In this document: piece after piece, positions 33,721-46,087 of the stretch
Position numbering within the stretch: position 1 is the stretch's first letter
Layout of the letters: the number at the start of each line of letters is the position of its first letter
Origin: Drosophila pseudoobscura
Taxonomy: Eukaryota; Arthropoda; Insecta; Diptera; Drosophilidae
Assembly: GCF_009870125.1 (NCBI RefSeq)
Contig: NC_046679.1
Coordinates: 10,974,001-11,038,000, forward strand
Direction: 5' to 3'
Length of the DNA stretch: 64,000 nucleotides
Notes under the pieces: model-generated
Seen by the model: only the letters and a program-made list of their open reading frames with translations
Told to the model about the DNA's origin: nothing
Databases searched by the model: none
Made by a program: the position numbers and the translations under genes

Positions 33721-36700
33721 TTAGGCATAACGCTTCGACGGTGGTACTAAGTGTTCCGGCAATACTGTGGGTAGCTCACAGCCTTCCAGCTTGACATTGA
33801 TTAAGTGCAAAGCCAGCGCAAATTCCTCAGAGTCCAGGAAGCCATCCCCATCGACATCGGACAGTTTCCAGATTTTACTAAGCACCGAGTTGGGCAGTTT
33901 CGATTTGATAAGCTCCTGCTTGGCAGCTGTAATTGAACAAAGGACACAATTAGAAAACATCCGAAAGGATTGGCACTCAAGTCTACTTACTTGCACCGGA
34001 GATTTTGCCATCGACCGGATTAAGACCGTTGAAGATGGTGTCTGTGCGTGATTTCTCCTTGTTGCAAATCCATTCGTGTTCTCCGTAGCCAGCATCTATG
34101 CCCTCGCCCTTCATGTAGCCGAACGGTGAGACGTGGTCGTCGATGACACCCTCGAAGGCACCACCTGCAATCCAAAGAAAAGTTTATTTCAGCTCGGTCG
34201 TGTTCTATCCAAGTCTGGGGAGGAGGGACTGGCTACATAAATTTGCACTAATTAAGCAAGTAGTCTAAGCTGATCGGTGCGTCGCCGTGCACGTACTCGT
34301 ACATTCAATTTGAAGCAATTAAAACCTTCAGATCGTTTTGGCTTCAATTGAGGTCCGACTGACCGACTTAAGAACGTACTTTGCCTACCTACATTAACAG
34401 CAAACAATTGCCCCTGAATGCTGCATTCAGGCGACCAATTGAGATTGCATGCGGCCAAGTGGCGTTTCATTGCATTATTTGAAGTTGCCACTTTTGATCT
34501 GTTGCTCAATTTATTTGCGGCGTCTTGTTGTCAGACACTGGAATTGAGAAGGCTGCTGGCCCCACGATCTACAACTAGGTGTGTGCTTACATCCATGTCT
34601 GTCCCTGTCTCTGCCTCTGTCTCTGGCTCTTCTTTTGCCTTCAGCTCTGAACCTGCCTCAGGGTCTGGATTTGGCTCCTTCTCTGGTTCTGGTTCTGTAT
34701 CTGGCTCTGTCTCTGGCTCTGATTGTGGCTCGGCTGCTGGCTCGATCTCTTTGTCGTTCTCGACATGGCCCACCCTACTAGTACAACTGCTGAACAACCG
34801 GTGCTGCTGCTGGCGCAGGTTCTGCAGCCAGCGATCAAAGCGATCCGCAAACAGTGCTCTCTGGGAGCTGGGGCTCAGGACATTATCGGGCTCGTCAGCC
34901 AGATCGAAATCCTCGTCTGAGTCCACTTTTTGGTATGCAAGAAAGAGAGAAAGAACGTTGACAGAGCGGGGAACGAACATTTTCAAAGGGTTCAATGGAA
35001 GATCTCCGCGATGATCTCCCCAGTGCGACAGTGGGTGACAAAGCAGGGCGTATACAGTCGGCTCGGGACATGGAAAAATCAACTCAAAACTACAACAAAT
35101 TAGTGTGCCAATGGCGAAAACGAAAAACGAACGAACGAACGAAAGCAAGCGAACAACTTATTTCTGCAAGATCGTGTCATGAGTGTGGCTGTGTGTGTGT
35201 ATAAACTATTTAGCGACATATTGCTAAACATGTGATGCCCCCCCCCCCCTGCCCTCATAAGCAGAGGTGTAAGCAGGTGTCGGGGAGAATGACTCAAATT
35301 AAAGACGAACCCCTTATCGTCATAGGAATCAGGTTCGAATCAGTTTTGAATGTAATGAATGTGTGATTACTATTCTATGGGTGGACAGAGACTATCAGCA
35401 AACACTGTCGTTTGCCTCTTTATCGCTCTCTTTCTTGTTTGCTGTGTAATTGAAATACTTGTGCCCAAAAACAAAGCAACGGAAATGCACGGAAAATCGA
35501 ACAATACATTAAATGAGAGAGAGAGAGAGAGCCAGAGAGCCAGAGAGCCAACGAAGACATTTATTTAGAAATAAATTAGAGTTCATGCGTTCTTGACTTT
35601 GATTTCGTGCTGTTTGATCGTGATTCGTTTTATCAGGCATTCTTGGCTCCCTTTGGCAACGCGACGCCTTCGTCTCTGGGTGTAATAATACACAAGGAGT
35701 TCATTCACACTCTGCGAGTGAATGTTTATGTGAATCTGCATGTGAGTGTGCGAGTGCTTGGGTGTGCGAGTGTGTGTGTGTGTGTGGGGAGCAACATTAA
35801 GTAATTTCGATGCCAGAGAGGGCAGAAGGCAATCGATGAGAGAGCATGACACATGAACAGTTCACATTCAGTCAGAAATCAGAAATAATCATCCCATGAC
35901 ATCAGTTGATCATTTTTGGACTTTCTTTGGCATTCGCATAGATTCCAATGCACAAGGTCATGAGAAATGCGCTAATAGTTGAATTAAATCGCCACTCACC
36001 CACTCAAGTGGCCCCCAGACCCAGGCAAACAGAAAAGATCAGCCCCACACTGGCAGATCTCAGTTTCGCCACAGACAATGGCCACATTATTGTGGAATAA
36101 CTCTCGGGTAAATGCTTTCTTCCTGCACTTAGTTGTAGTTCGTTTGCTATGCAAGCGCCTCCGCCCTCCGCCCGAGCGTCTTTCTTTCTGTCGCTCTGCG
36201 CATTAGACAGAGGATGATCCACTTAATGCCACACGCCCCGAGTCAGCTTTCGGAGAGTGGCCAATTGATACGCGGCCTCAGGTTGCCAACGCCATCAAAA
36301 CTACATAAATACATATGTACATAGGCACGTACATATGTACATCTGGCAGTAACCGGTTCGGCTTTCCAGGGAGCTGGAACTGGGAGCGGGTCTGGGTGTG
36401 GGTCTCGATCTGGGGGTTTGTTTGAGCAGCTTGACGCACTGGGACTTAATGCAGCAGACAATCATTTCTATAAGACCCTATCATCGCCTAAAAGGCACGC
36501 TGTATTCCGCATTATAATAAGTACTATTCTATTTTATTGCCTTTTAAGCAATTATTTATTATCGATTCTCCTTTCCAATTAGTTGCATATCATACAAAAG
36601 GTAGCCCGACCATTTGTGGTTTTTTTTTTTGGATATACACAGATTTATGCCTTGCCAGTGTCCACTGTCTCATAAATATTACTTAATTTCATACGATTAG

Positions 36701-39700
36701 ACCCGTATTTGCTTAACAGATAAACGGAAATTAGAGCAGACATGGCTACAAAAGGTTTTATTCAGTTTTTTTAAGGTGGCTAGAACCCGGCAGCGATGAT
36801 AAGAGAACGAAACGATGATGGCATGCTGACTTGGCCTTACATTGATTTTTATCTAACAGAAGACTCTTTATACTGCTGGGTCTATATGTGTCTACCCTTG
36901 TAGGTATAACAGTGCCTGGCAACGCGATAAGGTTGGGGAAAACAAACCACTTTCCGACTGGCCCACTGGCCTCACTAACGCATTCATGGGGAGAACACGA
37001 ACAGGTGCTCTCTAACCAGCTGTGGAAAGTGTAATTAGGCCTTGAACTCTACGCCTGAACTGTTTGTAACTGTTGGCTGGTGGCTGGTGCCTGCCCCACA
37101 CACTGCACACACAACCAAAGTTCACAGGTCGAAAGTAAACCGGTCGCCAGCTCGCTTGCTTGCTTCAAAAGGAATTACCTTTCAATAAAATATTAGATTG
37201 CTCATGTGTAGAATAGAATTATAGCCGCCTCTTAAGTACGCAGGCCAAGGCGTCTGGTTTCTGATTAAAACATAGCTCCCCTTCGTCTCTTTCACCCGTT
37301 TAGTTGGTGCTTTTGCTGGGCGTTTTAGTTCGAATGGGGAATGGGAATGCGTGGTCATAGGCGTCATGGTTGCCTGGATGCGTCTGGCTGCTGGTGCTGC
37401 TGCTGCTGCTGCTGCCATCAGATCTGATACAAACACTGGGGCGCTCTCTCAAGTGTAAAATATTTATCGTGCTCGAACTGTACGCCTAGTTTTCGGATGA
37501 GTCATGCACCGCCCGCCGGTCGGACTCCAGTTAGAACCGACAACAGCCTTGCGCTACCATCGATATTTTCCAATGCTTACATCATGTGGCAGCCAGTAGG
37601 TTGCTCTGTTATCAATAAAAGGAACAAGGGGGAAAGGAAATGACGAAAGCGGCGGCCTGTTTTGATAATTATTGGGCGAGTGCCACGCCCCATATGCACG
37701 CAGTACTCCTCGCCTAGTTTCAAGTCTTTTCAACTAAATGCTTATCGCTTTGCACTATTTGAGCAAGATATGATGGGGAATACTTATACGTGTCTCTGTG
37801 CACTTTTTGCTTCCCTCCCCCCACCCCCGACGCGGTGGCACTGGGGGGATGGAGGGCTTTGTTCTATTTAATTTTTCACAGAGCAAAAAAAAAGTGCGTG
37901 AGTGTCATCTAAACGCGAAAGCAGAGTCTATGCTGCTTATCAGTTTCTGGGGAGGGCGCTTATCGCTTTGTTTATATAGTAGCCACGGACACATTCGTAT
38001 AGGAATATAAAAAAACGTATATACGTATATATAGACGTATGCGAGACATTGCATAACCGCGCAAAACAGAAATAGGAAGCTGCGATGTGGATGTGGGCCA
38101 GGGAAAACTCTCGGAAGATGAGCATACTTGTACACGGGAAAGTGAGTGATTAAATGCCCATTTTTGGGAGGCTTTTCTCGACTGATGTTCATGCATCCAT
38201 CAGACACAGCTCTAACTCTCAGTGTACCGCTGTCTCTCCTCTCCGTCTCTAGAGTATCTCTGTATCTGTCTCTCTGGCAACAAAACTTGTTTTCCATTGC
38301 AATTTGGCATACTATTTGCTAACTGGGTTAACTTGGGGTATTTCTTTCTGTCTCTACAACATTCGCGCACGCGCAATCTCTTGCCTTGCCTTATGGGAAA
38401 GGAAAAACACCAGTGAAATTCTTGTGGAAATCTCACGACATTTACATATTTTCTATGAAACATGCGAGTATATCCCATATATCGCAGGGAAAGGAAAGAG
38501 GGCCATCCCACCAGAGAGAGTGCGATAATTAAAGCGTGACGAATGTGATAAAGTGGAGGCTAAATGAGGGCTGTGCTGTACTTTGCTCGAACTGCAAATT
38601 ATCGGGAATCGGAAAACGGGAATCCGAGAACGGATGACTGGGGCACTTACCCTTAACGATCGGCTCGTTGACGAGCGTCATCTCCTCCTGGGGTATCATT
38701 TCCATTAGTCGCGCTATGTCCTTGGCCAGCATGTTGTCGACAATGTCCAGGAGATGCGGCTTCAGGGAGTGGAACTTGGTAAAGTCCTGATGCTGCAGGA
38801 CATCCTGCATCTTCTTAATGTCTGGGAAGTCGCCGGGCGATATCGAATGCTCGCGCTGAATGCGATCGTAGACCTGGCCCAGGTTCTTGATCAGATCCTT
38901 TTTCTTGCTGTCCTTGCCAAACACCGAGGGCATGTCCTTGCGCAGTTCGGCGATGATGAAGGCGTGCACCTTGGCCAGGCGCGCCCTCTTGATCAGATCG
39001 TTCAGCTTGCGCAGGGCAGCGTTGCGTGGCAGGGATTGCAGGTCGCGGAAGAGATCCTGTTCCTCATCCTCGAACAGCCGGCGGTTGGAATCAAACCGCA
39101 GCGGCTGGTCCCAGAACGAGCCAATGTAGACGCGGGCCACCTCCGGCGTCTGCAGCACTTTGCCCAGGGACCACATGAGCGCTCCATAGACCCGCATCAG
39201 CTGCTGGTGATCGATCATGTCCGCCTTGTTGAGGATGATTCGAATCTTGTCGTCGTGGCCCTTGAGGGCCTCGATCGAGCGCCGGAACTCGTCGGAGATG
39301 TCCAGTTTGTGGGCATCGAACAGCAGGATGATCCGATCGACGCGCTCCGCGAACCACTCCAGCACTCCCGTGAAGTCGTAGCCTCGGTCGATGCGCTGCT
39401 TCTCGCCGGACAAGATGCCGGGCGTGTCCACGATGGAGATGGCATTCAGCACCGGCGAGGCCACGCTGGAGCACTGGAAACGATTGAGGAACGCATTGCC
39501 GTACTTGGAGAGTGGACGGAACTGTTTCTTGGGGTCCACCACCAGGGCATTTCCGGGTATGACGCCCTCCTTGTCGTCGTACATCACGGCAATGAAGCGA
39601 TCTGTGGTGGGCTCTGGACCAATCCGAATACCGGGAAAGTCTCGCTCCAACAGGTATCGAATGAAGGTCGTCTTGCCCGTGGAGTACTGCCCCACCAGCA

Positions 39701-39875
39701 GTATCATTGGCTTCGCATCGAAGTCCGGATCCTCCAGCTTGGGCGAGTGAAAGTCATGGAACTGGTAGTGCTCCTCCAGGGGCAGCAGCTTGCTCCGATA
39801 GATCTTTTTCAGCTCGCCAATCACATTTTCCACCACCTCCTGGTTTTTCTGCTCGCGCTTCAGAAAACTGAACAT
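33721..39875 (-). CDS. Past1: EHD-family membrane-remodelling ATPase
   Basis: Three exons on the minus strand: 39875-38651, 34164-33991 and 33926-33721, with joins in phase 1, giving 534 residues as expected for EHD proteins. The ATG at 39875 (MFSFLKREQKNQEVVEN) matches the family start. Exon 1 holds the dynamin-like nucleotide-binding domain: P-loop GQYSTGKTT, EPTTDRF, DTPGIL and NKAD, followed by the helical membrane-binding region. Exons 2 and 3 encode the C-terminal EH domain with an EF-hand loop (DVDGDGFLDSEEF) that binds NPF motifs. EHD proteins tubulate endosomal membranes and act in endocytic recycling. Intron 1 is 4.5 kb and holds a separate small gene on the same strand (34531-34980). 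DRE-like CGATA/TATCGA sites lie upstream near 40150-40215. Confidence 0.96.
34531..34980 (-). CDS. Nested acidic protein in Past1 intron 1, unknown function
   Basis: A 149-residue frame opens at an ATG in good context (GAAAATGTTC) and ends at a TGA. A perfect AATAAA (34510-34515) follows 15 bases after the stop, so the gene may be a single exon. The first half looks coding, with GC-rich third positions and varied sequence (ALFADRFDRWLQNLRQQQHR). The second half is an acidic run of EPETEPDTEPEPEKEPNPDP type. No domain is recognised. A donor (GAT followed by GTAAGC, near 34598) is also present, but splicing it to Past1 exon 2 would be out of frame and reach a stop soon. A weaker donor, GCAG/GTTCAG, would be in frame with the EH exons. 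It could thus be a separate gene or an alternative Past1 first exon. Confidence 0.55.
   Translation of the reverse strand: MFVPRSVNVLSLFLAYQKVDSDEDFDLADEPDNVLSPSSQRALFADRFDRWLQNLRQQQHRLFSSCTSRVGHVENDKEIEPAAEPQSEPETEPDTEPEPEKEPNPDPEAGSELKAKEEPETEAETGTDMDVSTHLVVDRGASSLLNSSV
34981..38650. other. Past1 intron 1, remaining part
   Basis: Non-coding by eye. It holds a C run near 35240-35248, a GA run at about 35514-35530 followed by three GAGAGCCA units, GT/CA runs near 35766-35786, and ACATATGT-type pairs near 36305-36342. Frames of up to 130 codons near 37905-38300 have no start context or family match. Confidence 0.5.
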
Positions 39876-41005
39876 TTTGTTGCACAGAAATAACAATTAG
39901 TAACTAATAATATAATGCGGGGTCGCGCGCACAGATAGGATCCAGGGGTTGGCCACGACACGACGACAGTACGTGTAATATTTACGCGAATATTTTTTAT
40001 ATATCTGTATGTACACTATATTTATGTGCGCTGGACGAGGGGCTGGCTGGCCTGGCTGCTGGCGGCTATGATTCACGGGCGCGTACGTATTATTTTTGGA
40101 CTCAAAATGTATAAATTAGTGGTGCAACAATTGTCAATTTCTGGCCACGTTCGATACTATCGAAGGTTTTCTAGTGGCGGGCCAAATCATACTGATGCGA
40201 AATCTATCGCAACTATCGTAGGTATGGATTGGAATAACTCTCTATTATGACAATCTGTTTTTTTTTTACTATCAGCCATGTCCCGAAGCTATATCTGTAT
40301 CTATATATATAACCACGATATTCAAAGTAAATCTAGATTTACAGAAAGCCCTTTCCTAAAAAGAAGCTATCGCGGCTTATCTTTGAAAACATCGATAGAC
40401 ATTTAACATATTGGACACAACGAATATATCGCAAACGAATTTTCTGTGTACGGTCCCAGGGTCTTCGCTTGAAATTTTGTTTTGTTTATGCTCCAACGTA
40501 TTTTAATGGATGGGTATACATATATTAGGATTCCTGCACACGTGTTCTCACATTCTGCATGTATAAGTTTTACGATTTCTGGCATATGTGGACTATTTTA
40601 TTATCGCTTAATGTGAATTAAATTTTTGTATATAAATTAATACAAATTACTAATTAATTACATGGGACCCTGTGACCGTCCGCAGCAAATTCGCTTGTAT
40701 AGTTAGTGCTACGGGGGTATGTATATCTTCTCCGAATGGCATAATTATATTTGGCCGGGCCAATTATGGAATTATGGCGTATTTAAAATTCTTATGCTCA
40801 CCCATCTCCTGATTCAAGGCGTGACATCGGAAGAGCCGCCTTAAAGCTATTTTAATATTATACGAATAATGAGTAATATCCAAAAAGACTTGATCTTTAA
40901 AATATGCGGAGTCCCAAAAACTCGGAGAATTTGAATGATACAAAATATAGTTATTTATAAAGTGCCAGGTATGACAATTTGAAAGTAAGCCTACGCAGAT
41001 TTAAA
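39876..41005. other. Intergenic region, Past1 / ninjurin
   Basis: This contains the Past1 upstream region, with several CGATA/TATCG sites (40150-40215), and AT-rich sequence down to the 3' end of the ninjurin gene. No coding signal is seen. Confidence 0.5.
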
Positions 41006-41010
41006 GTAAT

Positions 41011-41821
41011 TTATGGTTTAAAAACCTCAACGTCGTCTTTGTTTTGCACAGGTATTGCCGGGTCAAGGCCGAAATTCATCTTCATAACGTCACAGAACAC
41101 GGAGAAGAATATGAAGGCATCTACAAAGTGGTTGAGGGTGAAACCAATAGATCGATCCTTCAAATTGTGAATACTGATAAGGGATTGAATGACTAGCAAA
41201 ATTCCAGCCGCCACCTGCGTGTAAAGGTAAAGAAGTTTGAAATACATATCTATCAATATATTTATTTATTTGCTTATAAATCTTAAAGAGTACATGGTTA
41301 GAATATGTTACAAGTTAATCGTTGGATTTTTCTTAGTTCTAAGGTGTCTTTGCATGCGGTTCGAGGAGTCTAAGCGGCTGTGACGAGTACTCAATGCCGA
41401 AACCCGAAATAATTACATTCAGAACGGATATCACGAATATCACCACCAATATGATATCGTTCAAGATGACCGCCGCCGTCTGATCTTTCTGCCGATTGAT
41501 GTTGAGACCGCCGATGGCCACAAACAGAATTCCAACCAATAGCTGTCAAAAATGGATATTGAGATTGTTAAAAATCAAGCTTTTTTCTATCAATCTAAAG
41601 ATGTTTATTGGCCCCCTCTAATTCACATTATTCAGTAGATCGCCTTGCGGCGGGGGCAGACGACTATCAAAGGCCGAGATAAAGAGATTTAGCATAGTTG
41701 TGAAAAACGCGAATGCAGTGCGAACATGATTAATAACATTGGCCGATTGGTGAAACTCTGGCTGGTGGAGTCGGCAGTCCCTCAACAAACTCAGCGACAA
41801 GCTTAGGACACCCGACAGTAT
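41011..41821 (-). repeat. NijC: Tandem triplicated terminal exons of the ninjurin gene
   Basis: Three exons of 204 nt lie in a row, separated by about 75-125 bp, each starting in phase 0 and each encoding a hydrophobic helix, a polar bridge and a second hydrophobic stretch. The sequences have diverged strongly, so the duplications are old. Confidence 0.85.
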
Positions 41822-42891
41822 CTAAGGACATGTGAAGAACGAGGCCGTTACTACCCCATGCCGAGCAGGAAAAGCGACAACTCACCTGCATCACGATCGA
41901 CAGACTGATGAGAATCAGCATAAGCTTGTAAAACTGATGCTGTTCCCCCACCTGGAGGATGTACTTCAACTGGGAGGCATTGGCAGTCAGCAGTGCTATA
42001 TCCAGCATGCCCTGGGCGATCGTCTTCTTCGTCGCATACCGATTGGCGTCCATGGCTTTCATCTAAAACGATGAAGAGTTTACTATAATTACAACCGTAG
42101 GCGTATAAACTACTATGTGTGTAACATGATAGATACATTGTCGAAGAACGATACCATTTCGTCAGAGCAAGTGCTGAATTCAGACTAACGACTGATGGAT
42201 CTGGTAGATCGATTCAATAGTTATGCGTTATCTTTGCAATTTCTGGCGAGTCGTGTGCTGTGCTGATAACAGAGAACATCGAACATCATCTACTCAAAAT
42301 AATTAACCAAAAGGGGGACAACATTGGGAGCAAGGATGGATTTCTTCGAAGTTACATAATTCTGAATTACCTGCCAGGCATATTTTACGGATTTCTGCAA
42401 AGGAAGAAGGTACTACAAATTACATACAAATGATTGTTTTATATATGATACACCAAGGATAAGATCTATTATTGGTGTTTAAATTAGAAAATCAATATGG
42501 GAAAGCAAACAGCAGACGGAAGTTGGAAAACTTTTTCGCACAGTTTGTCAGTCAGTTCAGAATTTAAGGTGCATGAGGCAAACGAGTCGTGTATATTATA
42601 CATCATATTTAATTGCAACACGAATGGCAACAGTCGGAACAAAGACAACAACAACCGCAACAGCAGAATAGAATGACAATTACTATGGCAGGGATTCCAA
42701 TGGAGATGGGATGTGGTGGCTCATTCCAAGCCTCAAACAGACAAAAATGTATAAATTATTTATAAACAGGAATGTGTGGGGAAGATCAAGGCCGAGTGTG
42801 TGAGTGAGATTTATGCGTAATAGCAACGGAATATTTGTAGACTTACCTCAGTTTCGTTGACCCGCTCATCCCCAGCCACAACCTGAGCCAT
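41011..42891 (-). CDS. NijC: Ninjurin membrane protein with three alternative last exons
   Basis: Common exons are 42891-42847 (MAQVVAGDERVNETE) and 42062-41886, joined in phase 0. The second ends LMLILISLSIVMQ. Three separate last exons follow, each with a good acceptor and its own stop: 41821-41618 (ILSGVLSLSLSLLRD...), 41542-41339 (LLVGILFVAIGGLN...) and 41214-41011 (VAAGILLVIQSLIS...). Each is exactly 204 nt and gives a 141-residue protein. The common part carries the ninjurin core RYATKKTIAQGMLDIALLTA and first membrane helix. Each last exon supplies a version of the second membrane helix and tail. Ninjurins act in cell adhesion and in plasma-membrane rupture during lytic death. The choice of NijC among fly ninjurins rests on location from memory. 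Confidence 0.88.
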
Positions 42892-43587
42892 TCTGACTTT
42901 TTATTTGGTTTCGCTTTTAACTAGCTTTTTGTTGGTTTTCGGTCACACAACGTTGCACTTTTGTCGGGTGTGCACTTGATTCAACAAAGCTCAAAATTCA
43001 TTTCAATTCGAGCTGTTCGGGGTTTCATTTCATTGTCTTCTCTAATTGTGGAAACCTGAAGCGTCGTTGTCGTGGAGACGGCTGGCGACACAACCAAACG
43101 ATTAAACAACTGAAAGCCAACTGAAATGATTCCCAGCTAAGAGAGTGCCCGCCGCGGAGCCACTGGAGCACGCGAGCTCTCTTTGCTCGCGGTAGCGAGA
43201 GAGCGTTTCTGCCACGACTTGGCTTGGCGCGCGGGGACATGACTAATTGCAGGAGCTCAGTGTCGTAAAATGGGATTTATTGATTTATTTTCAGCGAGCC
43301 GCTACCACCGATCTGTCGGAACAATCAGGGGAGGGCCAATCGGTAATCGGTAATGGATAGCTGGAGGGTTTTTATAAATTTTAGTACTTTATTTTCTAGG
43401 CTGAGAAGCAGTTTCAATAAATAGCATTTTAAATACTTTGCGCCCTTTTATGCGTAAGACATACACACACAAATTGCTTCGAATCTCTGGGGGTACGTGT
43501 TACGGGTACTAGATGTTAGCTGACGCATGGGTTTTGATATCGATTTTAATAAGCCTTTCACACACAGCGTTTAAGTCAATAAACACA
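42892..43587. other. Ninjurin upstream region and Arp1 3' flank
   Basis: No coding signal. It contains the ninjurin leader region and the likely Arp1 3' UTR, with minus-strand AATAAA-type sequences near 43388. Confidence 0.5.
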
Positions 43588-45700
43588 CTAAAAAGTCTTT
43601 CTATGCACGGCTCGGTGGCCCTCTTCCTCGTATTCCCGCTTCGATATCCACATTTTCTTGAAGGTATCAAGCGATGCCAGAATCGAGCCGCCCATCCATG
43701 TGGAGTAGAGACGCTCTTGCGGGGCGGCAATCTAATGAACAAAAGCCATGTCATCACCAGCCATTTTCCATGTCAATTTGATATAGTTACCCTGATTTTC
43801 AGATCCTTGGCTGAATGCTTTCTCAGTTCAGACAGCAGCCGATCGCCGAATCCCTTGAATAGAGTTGAACCACCCGAGAGCACAATGTTCTGGTAGAGCA
43901 TTTTCCTGAGATCCATATCCGACTTTTCTATGGAGTACATTAGAACGTCGTGTATGCCCTCGCACTCCTCGCCCAGCAGGTCCGGACGGAAGAGCACCTC
44001 TGGGGCCCGGAAGCGTGCGGGTCCGATCTCAAAGGTCTTGCCATCGGGCAGTTTGTATGCAAACTTTTCCGTCTCCACAGTTTCTTCCTTCTGCGGGTTG
44101 GTGGCCAAGTAGCAGACCTTCTCCTTGATCGAACGCACAATCTCAAACTCGGCGGTTGACCGAAAGTTGAAGCCCTCCCGGCGTATGAGTGTCTTCAGGT
44201 ACCGCGTCACATCCCGGCCGGCAATGTCCACACGCATAATACTGTGTGGCATGGCGAATCCCTCATAGATGGGAACCGCATGGGTCACCCCGTCTCCGGA
44301 GTCCAGCACGACGCCAGTCACTCTTCCTGTGGCATACAGACTGAGGACCGCCTGCATTGACACAAACAGCGCAGGAGCATTGATGCTTTCAAAGAAGAAT
44401 TCGGCAGTCTTTTCACGGTTGCGGCGTGGATTTAGTGGAGCCTCTGTGAGTAGTACTGGATGATCTTCCGTGAAGGTGGCTAGTTGTTCCTAATTAAATG
44501 GATGTGAAGCTTAGCTTGGTATGCCAAAGCGACCGACTTGAATGGATCTTACTTTGCTATAAATGTAACTCCATATTCGCTCCATATCGTTCCAGTCCGT
44601 CACAATACCGTGCTCCATGGGATACCGTATGCTGAGCAGGCCGCGATGCTCCTCCGCCTTGGGACCAACGAATATGTCGCCCTCCAGGGCACCAGCCATT
44701 ACCCGAATATGCTTGGGTCTGCCAATGCTACGGGAAGACACAAATAAATCAATTTTTCTCTGGTTCTTGTTCGCACTGGACTTTTGTTTTGTACTCACTA
44801 ATTGGGGAACCTGCATTTTGGAATGTGCTCACCAGCAAAGCCGGCTTTGATAACACCGGAGCCCTGGAAACAGATATGTTTATTCAAATTAGTCAGTTCA
44901 CAATCAACTATAAAATTCAAGTTCTTGATTATTTTTTTTATTTTTTCTTGTAAGTTGCCATGTTTGCCAGAGTTCCATTAGTAGACATGTGGAATGTGTC
45001 GAAAAGTTGCCAGAAATTACGCAAGGAGACAACGCTTGGATTCGCTGCCATGAATAAAAAACTGTCGATTATAAACGACCAGGATGTGCATAGGCTGGAC
45101 TCATTCTACTTGGAGTGCCAGAAGTACAGGGATTATTACCGCGACCCCCAGAACAAAGTGATACGTCCAAAGATCTTCACATCCATGGGAAGACGCGGTG
45201 TCAAAAATGATTTGTCGAACATGCCGATCACATGGGTTCAGGATGATTGTAGGCCGCAGATGTTTCCCATTGAATATGGCACGGACTTGAGTTTGGGCAA
45301 GGGCTTCCAGACGGTGGAGCGCAACAGCAGATTCACTGACACGTCCTTCGTACGATAAAGCAGCCGACACATACACACAAACTTGTAAGAACACATGCAC
45401 TCAGAAAATCAGTGGAGTCAAAAGATAATGACGAACTGGCAATCAAAATTGTAGTTGTGCAAATAAAACAAAATCCTATGTTGTCCAAATATGTTTCCCC
45501 CATTAGTCATAGTTGCCACCATCTGAATACGGCTTGAAAAAGCTTACTGACAAAGGGACGGGCAGGTGATGTCACTGTTGGTTTGTAAATGGCAGGAAAT
45601 TGCAAGTACGGCGACCCTAGGGTCTACGATTTATATGCTACTGTGAACTTACGTTATCTATGACGACGGGCTGGTTTACTACGACATCATAAGGCTCCAT
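43588..45700 (-). CDS. Arp1: Actin-related protein 1 (centractin, dynactin filament)
   Basis: Five exons on the minus strand: 45700-45653, 44863-44799, 44727-44553, 44489-43791 and 43731-43588. They give 376 residues, the same as human centractin. It starts [16 protein letters not shown] and carries the actin-fold ATP-binding signatures [29 protein letters not shown] and [17 protein letters not shown]. The C-terminus [19 protein letters not shown] then HRKTF is typical of Arp1. Arp1 forms the short filament of dynactin, which links dynein to cargo and to spindle poles. Intron 1 (44864-45652) contains a plus-strand gene. The gene is divergent from Su(fu), with 387 bp between starts; TATCG sites near 45780-45790 may drive both. 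Confidence 0.97.
44960..45358 (+). CDS. Nested gene in Arp1 intron 1, unknown function
   Basis: A single-exon frame of 132 residues on the strand opposite Arp1, entirely within its first intron. It starts [20 protein letters not shown] and ends [11 protein letters not shown]. An AATAAA signal lies at 45462-45467, about 100 bp after the stop. Sequence composition is varied and soluble, with no signal peptide or membrane helix. The [15 protein letters not shown] stretch and basic middle are unlike any family I can name. Small intronless genes nested in housekeeping introns are often testis-expressed in flies; that is inference. Length, clean start and polyadenylation signal support a real gene. 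Confidence 0.72.
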   Translation: MFARVPLVDMWNVSKSCQKLRKETTLGFAAMNKKLSIINDQDVHRLDSFYLECQKYRDYYRDPQNKVIRPKIFTSMGRRGVKNDLSNMPITWVQDDCRPQMFPIEYGTDLSLGKGFQTVERNSRFTDTSFVR

Positions 45701-46087
45701 TTTGTGCGTTTATAAAAATTTGCGAAATTTTCTAATAAATAGAGTTAGTTGCAGTTTGTGGTCGAACGATAGGCTGGCTTATCGTTATCGAACAACCCTG
45801 TCAAGCTGGGTAGCAAATATTTTTAAGAATATTTTTCACTGTTACTCACTGCTATCTCTCGTATATGTATATTTTCATCGAGATAACTAATTTGAGCATT
45901 TGTGCGAATTGAAGCATAAATAACTGAGAAATGTATTATTTTACTTTATGAAGCACATAAAAACTGCTACAGGTGTATTACTTTAGTGTGACATCTATTT
46001 ATTTTTGTCCCCTCCCAGTGACCCATTCACTGGAGCGATATTTTGCACCCATCTCTAGTATTATTGTTGTTTCATATTATTAATGCA

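Noticed and set aside
37905-38297. 130-codon minus-strand frame in Past1 intron 1
   Set aside because: It runs through a TATACGTATA-rich tract, has unusual composition and no plausible start or match.
38754-39893. 379-codon plus-strand frame opposite Past1
   Set aside because: It is antisense to the conserved EHD ATPase domain and has a composition typical of a shadow frame.
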